Part shown: piece after piece, positions 36,225-46,114 of the stretch
Layout: every line of letters begins with the position of its first letter
Position numbering within the stretch: position 1 is the stretch's first letter
NCBI RefSeq assembly: GCF_002736105.1
Contig: NZ_CP024123.1
Location: forward strand, 3,030,001-3,094,000
Origin: Solibacillus sp. R5-41
GTDB taxonomy: Bacteria > Bacillota > Bacilli > Bacillales_A > Planococcaceae
Direction of reading: 5' to 3'
DNA: 64,000 nt
The notes under the pieces: model-generated
What the model saw: the letters and a program-made list of their open reading frames with translations, nothing else
What the model was told of the DNA's origin: nothing
Database searches by the model: none
Position numbers and translations under genes: made by a program

Positions 36225-37880
36225 ATGAAGTTTTCAAAAAAATGGAGTTCATTATTTTTAGCAAGCGCAATCACTTTATCATCGGTTAGTATTGCACAAC
36301 CAGAGGTAAAAGCAGCGGAAGTAAAAAAACCAACAAACGTTATCATGCTTGTGATGGACGGTAGCAGTAATAACGCCGTCACTCTTTCTCGTTGGTATAA
36401 AGGTGGAAACCTAGCAATGGACGAAATTTTATCAGGAGCGATGCGTACTTACTCTGCAGATTCTGCTATTACTGACTCTGCGCCTGCCGCAACAGCATTA
36501 GCGACTGGACACAAATCAAACGATAAATATGTCGGTGTTTTACCTTCTGTCGTTAATTCTCCAGGGCTTGAACAAATCGCAACAGAGGATGCCTTCAAAC
36601 CTGTAGCAAATGTTTTAGAGGGTGCTAAAAAAGAAGGTAAGGCAACGGGCATTATTTCAACTTCAGAAATCCAACATGCAACACCAGCAGGTTTTTCTGC
36701 TCATGTAAAAAATAGAAGTCAGTACGGTGATATCGCGGAGCAACAGGTTTACCAAAACATTGATGTTGTTTTAGGTGGCGGACTAGAATCGTTAACACCA
36801 GGCACAACAAAAAACGCTCGTAAAGATGGGGAAAATTTAATTTCTGTTCTTGAAGATCAGCAGTACGATCTTGTGAAAACACGGGATGAATTATTAAAGA
36901 CCGACGCCGATAGAATTTGGGGAAGCTTTGCACCAAGTGCACTTGCTTATGATTTTGACCGTAAAGCTACAAATATCGATGAACCAACACTTGCTGAAAT
37001 GACAGACAAAGCTATCGATACACTAAAAAAAGATGAGGACGGCTTCTTCTTATTCGTTGAAGGTAGTAAAGTAGACTGGGCAGCACACGCTAACGATACG
37101 ATTGGTATCATCAGTGATATTTTATCGTTTGATGATGCTGTAAAAGAAGCGGTTGAATTCGCAAAAGAAGACGGAAATACAATGGTTATTGCTGTAACAG
37201 ACCATGGTAACTCTGGAATAACGATGGGTAATGCTAATACAACAAGTACATACTCAAGTATCCCTGTATCCGCTTATATTGATCCATTGAAAAAAGCAAC
37301 GATGACTATTGAGGGTGCACTTAGCCAATTAAAAGAGGACAAATCAAATATTGTTGAGGTAGCTACTCTTTACGGTTTAGATAATTTAACAGAGGAAGAG
37401 CTTGCAACATTAACATCTGCTAAAGATTTAGGCAGTGAAATGGCAAAAATGCTTGCCAACCGTGCTAACATTGGCTTTACAACCGGAGGGCATACAGGTG
37501 AGGATGTGTTCCTATACTCTTATGGTCCTTCTAAAGTGACAGGACTTGTGGAAAATACAGATTTAGCACTTACGATGGCTAAATTTATGAACTTTGATTT
37601 AGGTGAATTGACGGATGAATTGTATGTGCCTGCATCAGAAGCATTAACAAAAAAAGGCTTCACGACTAAAATTGATGTATCCGATAAAGAAAATCCTATA
37701 TTCATCGCACAAAAGGATAATCACACATATTCGATTCCTGTTAACAAAAACATTGTCAATTATGAGAAGACATTAGAAAATGGTGATTCGGTAACTGACA
37801 CTTTTACATTCAATACGATCAATGTTTATAATGGTACTGATTTCTACGTTTCACAAGAAGCATTAAATTCTATTAAATAG
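36225..37880 (+). CDS. Secreted alkaline phosphatase (PhoA-type)
   Basis: 551 aa. Signal peptide (about residues 1-31, ending VKA|AE), then the alkaline phosphatase fold: NVIMLVMDGSSNNAV (metal site), nucleophile Ser region AITDSAPAATALATGH, DGFFLFVEGSKVDWAAHAND, VTDHGNSGI and FTTGGHTGEDVFLYSYGP. The C-terminal ~100 residues are an extra small domain of unknown role. It releases phosphate from organic esters outside the cell. Start ATG 36225 follows GAGGAGG. It lies between degraded mobile genes, within the 14-bp repeats, so it may be cargo. Confidence 0.93.
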   Translation: MKFSKKWSSLFLASAITLSSVSIAQPEVKAAEVKKPTNVIMLVMDGSSNNAVTLSRWYKGGNLAMDEILSGAMRTYSADSAITDSAPAATALATGHKSNDKYVGVLPSVVNSPGLEQIATEDAFKPVANVLEGAKKEGKATGIISTSEIQHATPAGFSAHVKNRSQYGDIAEQQVYQNIDVVLGGGLESLTPGTTKNARKDGENLISVLEDQQYDLVKTRDELLKTDADRIWGSFAPSALAYDFDRKATNIDEPTLAEMTDKAIDTLKKDEDGFFLFVEGSKVDWAAHANDTIGIISDILSFDDAVKEAVEFAKEDGNTMVIAVTDHGNSGITMGNANTTSTYSSIPVSAYIDPLKKATMTIEGALSQLKEDKSNIVEVATLYGLDNLTEEELATLTSAKDLGSEMAKMLANRANIGFTTGGHTGEDVFLYSYGPSKVTGLVENTDLALTMAKFMNFDLGELTDELYVPASEALTKKGFTTKIDVSDKENPIFIAQKDNHTYSIPVNKNIVNYEKTLENGDSVTDTFTFNTINVYNGTDFYVSQEALNSIK

Positions 37881-37885
37881 AAATC

Positions 37886-37934
37886 CGGGCGAGTCAGAGT
37901 TGAATAATCAGCTTTTGACATCGCCCGTTTTTTC
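37886..37934 (+). terminator. Terminator after alkaline phosphatase
   Basis: Stem CGGGCGA...TCGCCCG with inner GTCA/TGAC pairing, followed by TTTTTT. Confidence 0.8.
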
Positions 37935-38144
37935 TATGTAAAAATTGATTCATTACCAAAAGTAAATGTCGCCATTTTGATGAAGCCAAGTCGGAACGAA
38001 GTAAGCCCGAAATATAAAAAAATATAATAATTCATCCTACATTCTCTTTTCGTTACTCAACAATTTCTTTCGCTCACAACCAACCTAATTCTTGAGCTGT
38101 TTTATCCAATAACTACATACTATTCAACTAGAGAAAATCCTAAA

Positions 38145-38462
38145 ATGAACTACATTGTATTTGGTTTTGGTAAAATTACAAGTGCTATCTCTTCAACAGG
38201 ATTAAGAGCAAGGTATGAAAAGTACGTGAAAACTGCACATGTGAAACAAATTAGAATTTAGAATTTCCGGCACTCACATTCGAGTTATTTAATTAACAAT
38301 GGTGCAATACCATCCATAGTTGCGAAAAGACTTGGTCATTCTAATGTAGCCACTACACTAAACACATATTCACATTTATTTCCTTCCACAGAAGAAGAAG
38401 CCGTATTCCAGATGGAACACGACTTCAAACCTGCTCAAATTTTAGAATTTAAACAAAAATAA
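38145..38462 (+). pseudogene. C-terminal remnant of a tyrosine integrase
   Basis: Plus-strand frame reads LRARYEKYVKTAHVKQIRI, stop, then NFRHSHSSYLINNGAIPS, VAKRLGHSNVATTLNTYSHL and a tail ending EFKQK. RHSH, GHS and the terminal Tyr are catalytic motifs of the phage/ICE integrase family. The N-terminal part is missing and HDFRHSH has mutated to stop-NFRHSH. It lies 72 bp from a candidate attachment repeat, the usual place for int. Confidence 0.85.
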
Positions 38463-38534
38463 TATTAAACGGTATCCAAATGTTACCACGCTTTTGTAAT
38501 CTCCGTTAATTCAACACTTTAAGATAGTTTGACT

Positions 38535-38548
38535 AGACTATTGTCGTC
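38535..38548 (+). other. Candidate right attachment site
   Basis: AGACTATTGTCGTC in the same orientation as 34587-34600, directly after the integrase remnant and before folC. Confidence 0.6.
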
Positions 38549-38660
38549 ATGTCGAAAAAAACTTTCCCCCTAATTTCCGATACTATTTGCTGGGCGCTCT
38601 TGAAATAAAGCCTTATGAATGTATCCATTCCCTTGGAACTTATTTTTAGAACTCGCGATT

Positions 38661-39908
38661 TTATTTTAACTTCAGACGAATTTCACTTAATAAATAGAGT
38701 GATCCCGTTACAAATCGGATTGTTTGTTGCGGTATTTTTTCTCGTAAGAACGATTGCTCATCTGCTATAATTTCTTTTTCTTTCGCACGACTCAATTGTA
38801 AAATATATGCTGCCTTCATCGCGCGCTCATTTTCAAGATTTACAAAATAAAAAGCATCCCCCACTTCCTCCAAAATCCGAAGTACCGCCTCTACATCTTT
38901 ATCCGCCAAAATACCGAGTACAAATTCAATGCGCTTCCCTGGAAATTGCTGTTTAATCGTATCGACAAGCATTCGAATACTTGCAGGATTATGTGCACCG
39001 TCAAAATATAGGTTCGGTAAAACTTGCTCAAAGCGTCCAGGAACCGTTGCATTTTGTACCCCTGCTTGCACTTTATTTAGCACAGGTGACACATTCAAAG
39101 CTTTCGCCACTTCAAAAAAAGCGGTAATAGCCAAAGCCATATTTTGTGCCTGATGCTGACCAGGTAGCTGACGTTGCAGTGCTGGAATGACTAAATGTTG
39201 CACAGCATTTTCATACACCTCACCTTGTTCCGCTTCGTAAACGTCAAAGTCCCGCCCTAATTTTAAGAGTTTTGCTTGTTGTTGCAGTGCTTCGGCAATA
39301 ATAACTTGCTCGGCTTCTTCTGGTAAACCCCCAATAATTACGGGCTTATTTGCTTTAATAATGCCTGCTTTATGAGTGGCAATGCTCATCAAAGTTGTCC
39401 CTAAAAAATTCGTATGCTCCAGCGCAATACTTGGGATAATCGAAACGATGGGCTCTACAACATTTGTACTATCTTCACGACCGCCCATACCCGCCTCTAA
39501 CAACACTAAATCGACGTTTTGTTGTTTAAAATAAAGAAATGCAATGACGGTTAATAGTTCAAAATCGGTTAGCTTCCCACTTAAACCAGCCTTTTCCAAT
39601 TGTTGAAATAGCCCGTCCAACTGCTCACTCTCAATGGGATGTCCATTTATTTGAATTTGATCATGAATATCCACTATACATGGCGACATGAACTTCCCAA
39701 CAGTTAACCCATGCTGCCTTGCAATTTGTTCTACAAAAGTAAGGGTAGAACCTTTTCCATTTGTCCCTGCAAAATGAACAACTGAAAGGGCATTTTGCGG
39801 ATTATTTAATCTTTCGAGCGCCTGCTTAATCGCAGCTAAACCCGGCTTGATTACTCGCTCGCTTTGCACATGCCACCGTTCTTTATAATACTCAAGAAGT
39901 GGAATCAA
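38661..39908 (-). CDS. folC: Folylpolyglutamate/dihydrofolate synthase paralogue (second of tandem pair)
   Basis: 415 aa Mur-ligase family enzyme that adds glutamate to folates. P-loop VVHFAGTNGKGSTLTFV near residue 45, LEAGMGGREDSTNVV, and YFDGAHNPASIRML in the C-terminal domain. It begins immediately after the stop of another folC-like gene; the two differ strongly in sequence, so this is an old duplication. Which copy is the main FolC cannot be told. Confidence 0.88.
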   Translation of the reverse strand: MIPLLEYYKERWHVQSERVIKPGLAAIKQALERLNNPQNALSVVHFAGTNGKGSTLTFVEQIARQHGLTVGKFMSPCIVDIHDQIQINGHPIESEQLDGLFQQLEKAGLSGKLTDFELLTVIAFLYFKQQNVDLVLLEAGMGGREDSTNVVEPIVSIIPSIALEHTNFLGTTLMSIATHKAGIIKANKPVIIGGLPEEAEQVIIAEALQQQAKLLKLGRDFDVYEAEQGEVYENAVQHLVIPALQRQLPGQHQAQNMALAITAFFEVAKALNVSPVLNKVQAGVQNATVPGRFEQVLPNLYFDGAHNPASIRMLVDTIKQQFPGKRIEFVLGILADKDVEAVLRILEEVGDAFYFVNLENERAMKAAYILQLSRAKEKEIIADEQSFLREKIPQQTIRFVTGSLYLLSEIRLKLK

Positions 39909-41177
39909 TTAAATCAACCCTTTCTTCACAAATTCACCGCGCACCTCTGCTATAAAATAAAGGGACCCTGTAATAATTAATAATTCATCTTGTTTTAGCT
40001 CATGCATTTGCTGTTCAATTAGTTGCTGCCAATTTTCATGTGCAAACTTTTGTGCATGCTCACTTTGGCTCGCTAGCTGCTGTGCTTTTGCTGCGCGCGG
40101 TAAATCAATTTGTGTGAAATACATGGCGGATGCTATATTGTCCATTAATCGGATGCTTACTTCATGGTCCTTATCTTGCAATGCCGCATAAATAAATTTG
40201 TATTTTTTATGCGGTTCAACGTGCTTAAGTGTTTCAATAAGCGAAATTGTTCCTTCTGAATTATGTGCACCATCTAAAATGATCGTTGTCCCAACACGCT
40301 CAAATCGTCCTGCCCATTTCGCCTGCTTCATCGCTTTCTTTACTTTTTCAGAATCAAGCATGTTCAAAAAAAGCTGAGCTGCTGTTATCGCAAGCGCCGC
40401 ATTATTCACCTGGTGTTCACCAACCATCGCAAGCTCAATTTTTTCAATCGAAGCGTATCCCTTATAATCAAAAATACCGACGTCGTGGCTTTCAACAGTA
40501 AACTGCTCTCCTAAAACAAATATCGGGGCCTTTTGTTCAAGTGCAACTTGCTTAATTGTTGTCAGTGCTTCGCTATTTTTCACACCAATCACAACAGGTT
40601 TGCCACACTTAATGATCCCTGCCTTTTCAGACGCGATTTGTGCATATGTATCCCCTAGCATGTCTGTATGCTCTAGTGAAATCGTTGTAATAACCGAAAT
40701 TTCTGGTGTGATGACATTTGTAGAGTCTAATTTTCCACCAATCCCAACTTCTAATAACGCGACATCGATCCGCTGTTCTGAAAAATATTGAAGCGCAATG
40801 AGTGTCATGAATTCAAAGAAACTCGGAAACTGCCCATTTAGCTTTTCATCGATAATACCCGTTATTCGATTCGCAATTCTTAAAAAAGCTTCATCCGAAA
40901 TTTGCTTTTTATTAATTGTAATACGCTCATTCGCACGTTCAAAATGTGGTGAAATAAAGGCACCTACTGTTAAACGATGTTCCATTAACAGTTCTCGTGT
41001 TGCATTTAATGTTGAGCCTTTGCCATTAGAACCTGCAAAATGAATAAATTTCGTTTTTTGCTCTGGACTCCCTAACTGCTCTAAAATGATCTTCGCAGAT
41101 TGCAATGGTTCCCCTTTATACTGACTCGCCTTTAGCGTAAATATAAAATCCGTACACTGCTGTATAGTTTGAAACAT
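39909..41177 (-). CDS. folC: Folylpolyglutamate/dihydrofolate synthase (first of tandem pair)
   Basis: 422 aa. P-loop FIHFAGSNGKGSTLNATR, ALLEVGIGGKLDSTNVI, SLEHTDMLGDTYAQIASEKAGI, and IILDGAHNSEGTISLIETL. It has the same fold and substrate class as its neighbour. It lies downstream of valS after a terminator; the ATG has an upstream AGAGGGA site. Confidence 0.9.
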   Translation of the reverse strand: MFQTIQQCTDFIFTLKASQYKGEPLQSAKIILEQLGSPEQKTKFIHFAGSNGKGSTLNATRELLMEHRLTVGAFISPHFERANERITINKKQISDEAFLRIANRITGIIDEKLNGQFPSFFEFMTLIALQYFSEQRIDVALLEVGIGGKLDSTNVITPEISVITTISLEHTDMLGDTYAQIASEKAGIIKCGKPVVIGVKNSEALTTIKQVALEQKAPIFVLGEQFTVESHDVGIFDYKGYASIEKIELAMVGEHQVNNAALAITAAQLFLNMLDSEKVKKAMKQAKWAGRFERVGTTIILDGAHNSEGTISLIETLKHVEPHKKYKFIYAALQDKDHEVSIRLMDNIASAMYFTQIDLPRAAKAQQLASQSEHAQKFAHENWQQLIEQQMHELKQDELLIITGSLYFIAEVRGEFVKKGLI

Positions 41178-41194
41178 CTTAATCCCTCTCTTCT

Positions 41195-41233
41195 ATCAAT
41201 TACGCATCGGCATTTTCTGCTGAATGAAGATAA
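41195..41233. repeat. Family 1 remnant with only the two ends
   Basis: ATCAATTACGCATCGGC is joined almost directly to TTCTGCTGAATGAAGATAAG, that is, both ends of the family 1 element with the middle lost. Confidence 0.5.
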
Positions 41234-41235
41234 GT

Positions 41236-41268
41236 AAAGAGGTGCCGAAGAATAACGGCACCTCTTTA
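41236..41268 (-). terminator. Terminator after valS
   Basis: Stem AAAGAGGTGCCG/CGGCACCTCTTT on the minus strand, next to the valS stop. Confidence 0.85.
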
Positions 41269-41274
41269 TAGAAC

Positions 41275-43917
41275 TTACATATTCTTCAATTCTGCAATAC
41301 GTTTTTCAACTGTTGCAAATTTTGCTTCATAGTCCGCTAGCTTTTCACGTTCTACCGCTACTAACGCTTCTGGTGCTTTTGAAACGAAACGCTCATTTGA
41401 TAGCTTCCCTGAAACTAATTTTACTTCCTTCGCCCATTTCTCAAGCTCTTTTTCTAATCGAATAATTTCTTCGTCAATATTAATTAAGCCTGCAAGTGGC
41501 ATGAAGATTTCTGCTCCAGATACAACCGCTGACATTGCTTGAGTAGGTGCCTCTATGCTTGCGCCAATTGTTAAGCCATCTGGGTTACAGAATTTTTCGA
41601 TATAGCCTTTGTTCGCCTCTAAAATACTTGCAATTGACGCATCTTTTGCTGAAATTGTCATCGCTACTTTTTTGCTCATTGGCGTATTTACTTCTGCACG
41701 AATGTTACGAACAGCGCGAATAATATCCATTAATAACTGCATTTCCACCGCTTCATCTTTAAAGTTGTAAGCAGCGTTTACAGTTGGCCAAGCCGCTACT
41801 GTAATCGACTCACCTTCATGCGGAAGGTGCTGCCAAATTTCTTCTGTTACGAATGGCATTAATGGGTGTAATAAACGCATCGTATTGTCTAAAACATACG
41901 CTAATACTGAACGTGTTGTTAATTTTGCTGATTCGTCTTCACCGTATAATGGTAATTTCGCCATTTCAATGTACCAAGAACAGAAATCATCCCAGATAAA
42001 GTTATAAAGCTCACGCCCTACTTCACCGAACTCATATTTATCCGATAATGTCGTAACACGTTCTATCGTTTCATTTAATCGCGTTAAAATCCATTTATCT
42101 GCAGTTGAAAGGTCGCCTGTTAAATCGATTTGCTCGAATGTTAAGCCTTCCATGTTCATTAATGCAAAACGTGAAGCATTCCAAATTTTATTAACGAAGT
42201 TCCACGTTGACTCTACTTTTTCCGTAGAATAACGTAAATCTTGCCCTGGTGAAGACCCTGTCGCTAAGAAATAACGTAAAGAGTCAGCACCATACTGCTC
42301 GATTACTTCCATAGGATCTACTCCGTTACCAAGGGATTTACTCATTTTGCGCCCTTCTGAATCACGTACTAATCCGTGAATTAACACATCTTTAAATGGA
42401 CGTTGCCCTGTAAATTCCTTCCCTTGGAAAATCATGCGGCTTACCCAGAAGAAAATAATATCATAGCCCGTTACGAGCGTGCTTGTTGGATAATAACGTT
42501 TGAATAATTCACTTTCCTTATTTGGCCAATCCATCGTAGAAAACGGCCATAAAGCAGATGAGAACCATGTATCGAGTACATCTTCATCTTGCGTCCAGTT
42601 TTCAGCGTCTGCTGGCGCATCTTTACCTACATATACTTCGCCTGTTTCCTTATGGTACCAAGCCGGAATTTGATGCCCCCACCATAATTGACGTGAAATA
42701 CACCAGTCATGAATGTTTTCCATCCAACGGTTATACGTATTTTCAAATCGATTTGGCACGAAGTTTACTTTTTCGTCCTCACTCACTTGCATCGCTAACG
42801 CATCTTCTGCTAATGGACCCATCTTCACGAACCATTGCTTCGATAAATAAGGCTCTACTACAGCATTTGTACGCTCTGAGTGACCTACTTGGTGGACATG
42901 CGTTTCGATTTCTACTAATACGCCCGCTTCTTGTAAGTCCGCTACGATTTGCTTACGGCATTCAAAACGATCCATACCATTATATTTACCAGCACGCTCA
43001 TTCATCGTGCCGTCCTCATGCATAACTAAAATTCGCTCTAAGTTATGACGGTTACCTACTTCAAAGTCATTTGGGTCATGGGCTGGTGTCATTTTAACAA
43101 CGCCTGTTCCGAAATCTTTATCTACATAATCATCTGCAACAATTGGAATTTCGCGTCCAACGATTGGCAGGATAACTGTTTTCCCTACTAAATGTGCATA
43201 GCGCTCATCTTCAGGGTGAACCGCGATACCCGAGTCACCAAGCATCGTTTCTGGTCGAGTCGTCGCAACACGTAATACGCCAGAACCATCTGCTAATGGG
43301 TATTCCATATGGTAAAATGCGCCTTCTACTTCTTTGTGAATTACTTCGATGTCAGATAACGCTGTTTTAGCAGCTGGATCCCAGTTAATAATACGCTCAC
43401 CGCGATAAATTAAGCCTTTTTCGTATAATGTTACGAATACTTCATTAACAGCTACGTTTAAGCCCTCATCTAATGTGAAGCGTTCTTTTGAATAATCTAA
43501 ACCAAGACCTAGTTTTGACCATTGCGCACGGATATGAGAAGCGTATTCCTCTTTCCATTCCCATGTTTTTTCTAGAAACTTTTCACGGCCAAGATCATAA
43601 CGTGTGATGCCTTCTCCGCGCAGTTTTTCTTCTACTTTCGCTTGAGTTGCAATCCCTGCGTGGTCCATCCCTGGTAACCATAGTGCATCATAGCCTTGCA
43701 TGCGCTTCATACGAGTTAAAATATCTTGTAACGTTGTATCCCATGCGTGACCAAGGTGTAATTTCCCCGTTACGTTTGGCGGTGGAATAACAATTGAGTA
43801 TGGTTCCTTATCGCTTGTTGGATCTGCTTCGAAAAATTTACCTTTTAACCACCATTCATAGCGGCCTGCTTCTGTGGACTGCGGATCATACTTTGTAGGC
43901 ATTGAAATTTCAGTCAT
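41275..43917 (-). CDS. valS: Valyl-tRNA synthetase
   Basis: 880 aa class I synthetase. HIGH motif [14 protein letters not shown], an editing domain ([20 protein letters not shown]), KMSKS motif [15 protein letters not shown] and a C-terminal coiled coil ([17 protein letters not shown]). It charges tRNA-Val. Expression is set by the upstream T-box. AGGAGAG precedes the ATG. Confidence 0.98.
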   Translation of the reverse strand: MTEISMPTKYDPQSTEAGRYEWWLKGKFFEADPTSDKEPYSIVIPPPNVTGKLHLGHAWDTTLQDILTRMKRMQGYDALWLPGMDHAGIATQAKVEEKLRGEGITRYDLGREKFLEKTWEWKEEYASHIRAQWSKLGLGLDYSKERFTLDEGLNVAVNEVFVTLYEKGLIYRGERIINWDPAAKTALSDIEVIHKEVEGAFYHMEYPLADGSGVLRVATTRPETMLGDSGIAVHPEDERYAHLVGKTVILPIVGREIPIVADDYVDKDFGTGVVKMTPAHDPNDFEVGNRHNLERILVMHEDGTMNERAGKYNGMDRFECRKQIVADLQEAGVLVEIETHVHQVGHSERTNAVVEPYLSKQWFVKMGPLAEDALAMQVSEDEKVNFVPNRFENTYNRWMENIHDWCISRQLWWGHQIPAWYHKETGEVYVGKDAPADAENWTQDEDVLDTWFSSALWPFSTMDWPNKESELFKRYYPTSTLVTGYDIIFFWVSRMIFQGKEFTGQRPFKDVLIHGLVRDSEGRKMSKSLGNGVDPMEVIEQYGADSLRYFLATGSSPGQDLRYSTEKVESTWNFVNKIWNASRFALMNMEGLTFEQIDLTGDLSTADKWILTRLNETIERVTTLSDKYEFGEVGRELYNFIWDDFCSWYIEMAKLPLYGEDESAKLTTRSVLAYVLDNTMRLLHPLMPFVTEEIWQHLPHEGESITVAAWPTVNAAYNFKDEAVEMQLLMDIIRAVRNIRAEVNTPMSKKVAMTISAKDASIASILEANKGYIEKFCNPDGLTIGASIEAPTQAMSAVVSGAEIFMPLAGLINIDEEIIRLEKELEKWAKEVKLVSGKLSNERFVSKAPEALVAVEREKLADYEAKFATVEKRIAELKNM

Positions 43918-43942
43918 TGTACTCTCTCCTTTAGAAAATGAT

Positions 43943-43979
43943 AATCGATTGCGTCTCGACGTAATTACGTCCAGATTTT
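43943..43979 (-). repeat. Family 1 fragment upstream of valS
   Basis: AATCGATTGCGTCTCGACGT then AATTACGTCCAGATTTT, matching the right end of family 1 in the copy A orientation. It lies between the T-box terminator and the valS ribosome site. Confidence 0.55.
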
Positions 43980-43990
43980 GAACAAACAGA

Positions 43991-44390
43991 AAACTCCCTC
44001 ATCACTAAAAGGACGAGGGAGTTGTTTCGCGGTACCACCTTTATTTCCAATGGCTTGAGTCAAGCGTTCGCATTCTGCGTCACTCCTCATTCAGCAATCC
44101 TCATGAACCTTAAGTTCACTGCGGTTGCTTCATTTCGTCGTTCCTTGACTGACAAACGCTTTCTTTCAAGCCATTTATTCGTCAATTTACGCTTTGTGAA
44201 ACACTTTTTATAAAGCCAATTGGCACTTCATTCGATAACGGTGTTAAACCGGACATTAGCTACTCTTTGTTCACTAAGTCAACTCCTAGGCTACCTTCTG
44301 CTTGTGCAATGTAGAAACTTTTCAGCTACCGTTTCCTCTCTAACCATCACGTTCAAGCATACTCTTCCTACTCTACGTTTCAATTATATA
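43991..44390 (-). promoter_or_regulatory. T-box riboswitch leader of valS
   Basis: On the minus strand the T-box core AAAGGTGGTACCGCG (plus 44028-44042) is followed by terminator stem AACTCCCTCGTCC/GGACGAGGGAGTT-type (43991-44022). The long upstream leader fits stem I and II/III. Uncharged tRNA-Val would favour antitermination. The specifier codon and 5' end were not resolved; a TTGACG lies further upstream. Confidence 0.88.
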
Positions 44391-44460
44391 ATTGAATATA
44401 TTTTAAGCTCTTTTCGTCAAAATTTCAAGTATTAGGGATGGTTTCCATCGCAAAATAATA

Positions 44461-44489
44461 CAGCTCAAACAAAATTCTTTGTTCAGCTG
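44461..44489 (-). terminator. Probable terminator after chrA
   Basis: Imperfect stem CAGCTgAACAAAG/TTTGTTTgAGCTG followed by TATTATTTT on the minus strand. Confidence 0.6.
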
Positions 44490-44492
44490 ATT

Positions 44493-45641
44493 TTATCGAT
44501 AAAACGTAAAGCCAATTAAAACGCCAATGAGAACAATATTCCATGGCTTTATTTTAAACTTTACAAGTAAAACAAATAAAACGATTGCCCAAAATGCATC
44601 CATTACATCATAGATCGTTGACGTGATGATTGGCGAAATAAAAGCAGCGATTAAAATCCCTATTACCGCAACATTCATTCCAGCCACAGCCCCGCGCAAC
44701 GCTTGATGACTACTAATACTTGACCAAAATGGATACGCCCCAACAATTAATAAAAATGCCGGTAAAAAGATAGCCACTGTCGCAAGTATAGCAATCGGAA
44801 TTCCACCAATCACCATCCCTAAGTAACTAGCAAACGTAAACAATGGACCTGGGACAGCTTGTGTTAAGCCGTAGCCTGCTAAAAAATCTTCTGCTGTCAC
44901 GTAAGAACCAACGAACTGAGATTCTAGTAACGGCAAAACAACATGGCCACCACCAAAAACAAGCGACCCCGCTAAATAAAACTTTTCAAATAGCACAAGC
45001 CATTCCCATTTTAATGTTTGGGCAGCAATAGGCAAGCCGAGTAATAAAACAAAAAATGCGGATAAAAATACGGCTCCCCATTTTTTTGAAAAAACGACAC
45101 TTGGAATCACTTGGCCTGGCTGTTTAAAAAACAAATAACCAATCATTGCACTTCCGATAAGAACACCAATTTGTGAATAAATAGATGTAGCGTACAGTAA
45201 TAAAATCGCAACTAAAACTAACAGCGCATACTGCATAGGGGTTTTTAGTATTTTTTTACCCATATCCAAAATGGCTTGGGCAACAATCGCAACCGCAACA
45301 ATTTTCAAACCTTGTAGCCAGCCAATACTAAATTGAAAGCGTTCCATTATGTAAACAAATATAATGAGCATCATCACTGACGGTAATGTAAATCCGATAA
45401 ACGCTGCAATACTACCAGTGATACCACCTTTTCGAAGCCCAATCCCCATACCTACCTGACTGGAGGCGGGTCCGGGTAAAAACTGACTTAATGCCAATAA
45501 ATCTAAATATTGTTCATCTGTCAGCCACTTTTTTTGTTTTACATATATTTGCTGGAAATAACCTAAATGTGCAGCGGGTCCTCCAAATGATGTGAATCCT
45601 AGTTTCAACGATGTCCAAAAAATAACCCATAAATTCCGCAA
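44493..45641 (-). CDS. chrA: Chromate transporter ChrA (two-domain)
   Basis: 382 aa with about ten membrane segments in two CHR domains. Domain 1 has SLKLGFTSFGGPAAHLGYF and LSQFLPGPASSQVGMGIG; domain 2 has FGGGHVVLPLLES and GLTQAVPGPLFTFASYLG. CHR proteins export chromate or related anions. Not part of the conserved hem/valS block of B. subtilis. Confidence 0.9.
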   Translation of the reverse strand: MRNLWVIFWTSLKLGFTSFGGPAAHLGYFQQIYVKQKKWLTDEQYLDLLALSQFLPGPASSQVGMGIGLRKGGITGSIAAFIGFTLPSVMMLIIFVYIMERFQFSIGWLQGLKIVAVAIVAQAILDMGKKILKTPMQYALLVLVAILLLYATSIYSQIGVLIGSAMIGYLFFKQPGQVIPSVVFSKKWGAVFLSAFFVLLLGLPIAAQTLKWEWLVLFEKFYLAGSLVFGGGHVVLPLLESQFVGSYVTAEDFLAGYGLTQAVPGPLFTFASYLGMVIGGIPIAILATVAIFLPAFLLIVGAYPFWSSISSHQALRGAVAGMNVAVIGILIAAFISPIITSTIYDVMDAFWAIVLFVLLVKFKIKPWNIVLIGVLIGFTFYR

Positions 45642-45852
45642 TATTTCACTCCTAAAAAAGAACTTGCCCTAACTTTACTAAATGTTCCACGTTCCTAAAA
45701 GGACAATTACAAAACAATAATTATTTTTACAATAACTTCACATTTTAGCATTCCCCTGTGCTGTTTCAAATGATGTTTTAACTTTCAATATGTCTATCCA
45801 CCTTCAATAAATTCCCACACCAAAGGACAGCCTATACTAATTAGAATTACTA
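45642..45852. other. chrA upstream stretch
   Basis: AT-rich, no convincing reading frame or hairpin seen before the family 2 repeat begins. Confidence 0.3.
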
Positions 45853-46006
45853 TTAAGGATTCTTATTTGCTAGTGGATATTCTGCTGGCTAAGCACGTGG
45901 CGGTTTTAGCCTGAGTCCCACTATTATAGTTTAGGATTCTGAAGCTTTCTGCATTGAATACGCCGCTTCCAATGAGAGGCGGCGATTTCTTATTTAGATT
46001 TGCCTA
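45853..46006 (+). repeat. Interspersed repeat family 2, copy 2
   Basis: Blocks GGATTCT, CTGGCTAAGCACGTG, TTTCTG, GCCGCTTCC...GAGAGGCGGC and CTTATTTAGATTT align in order with 32228-32408, same orientation. The end hairpin is well formed here. Confidence 0.7.
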
Positions 46007-46114
46007 ATGAATCATCACAGTATTTTAGGATTGCTTCAAACTTTAATTGTGTCTATTCCCCTCCAAATAAATCACAATCACTTTCAGTAGATGAATACCT
46101 TGAGGCAGTTTCTT

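Noticed and set aside
37960-38140. Possible coding remnant between the phosphatase and the integrase fragment
   Set aside because: A minus-strand stretch (LDKTAQELGWL) hints at a gene remnant but is too short to assign.
44022-44435. Plus-strand reading frames upstream of valS
   Set aside because: They lie across the T-box leader on the opposite strand and have no ribosome site.
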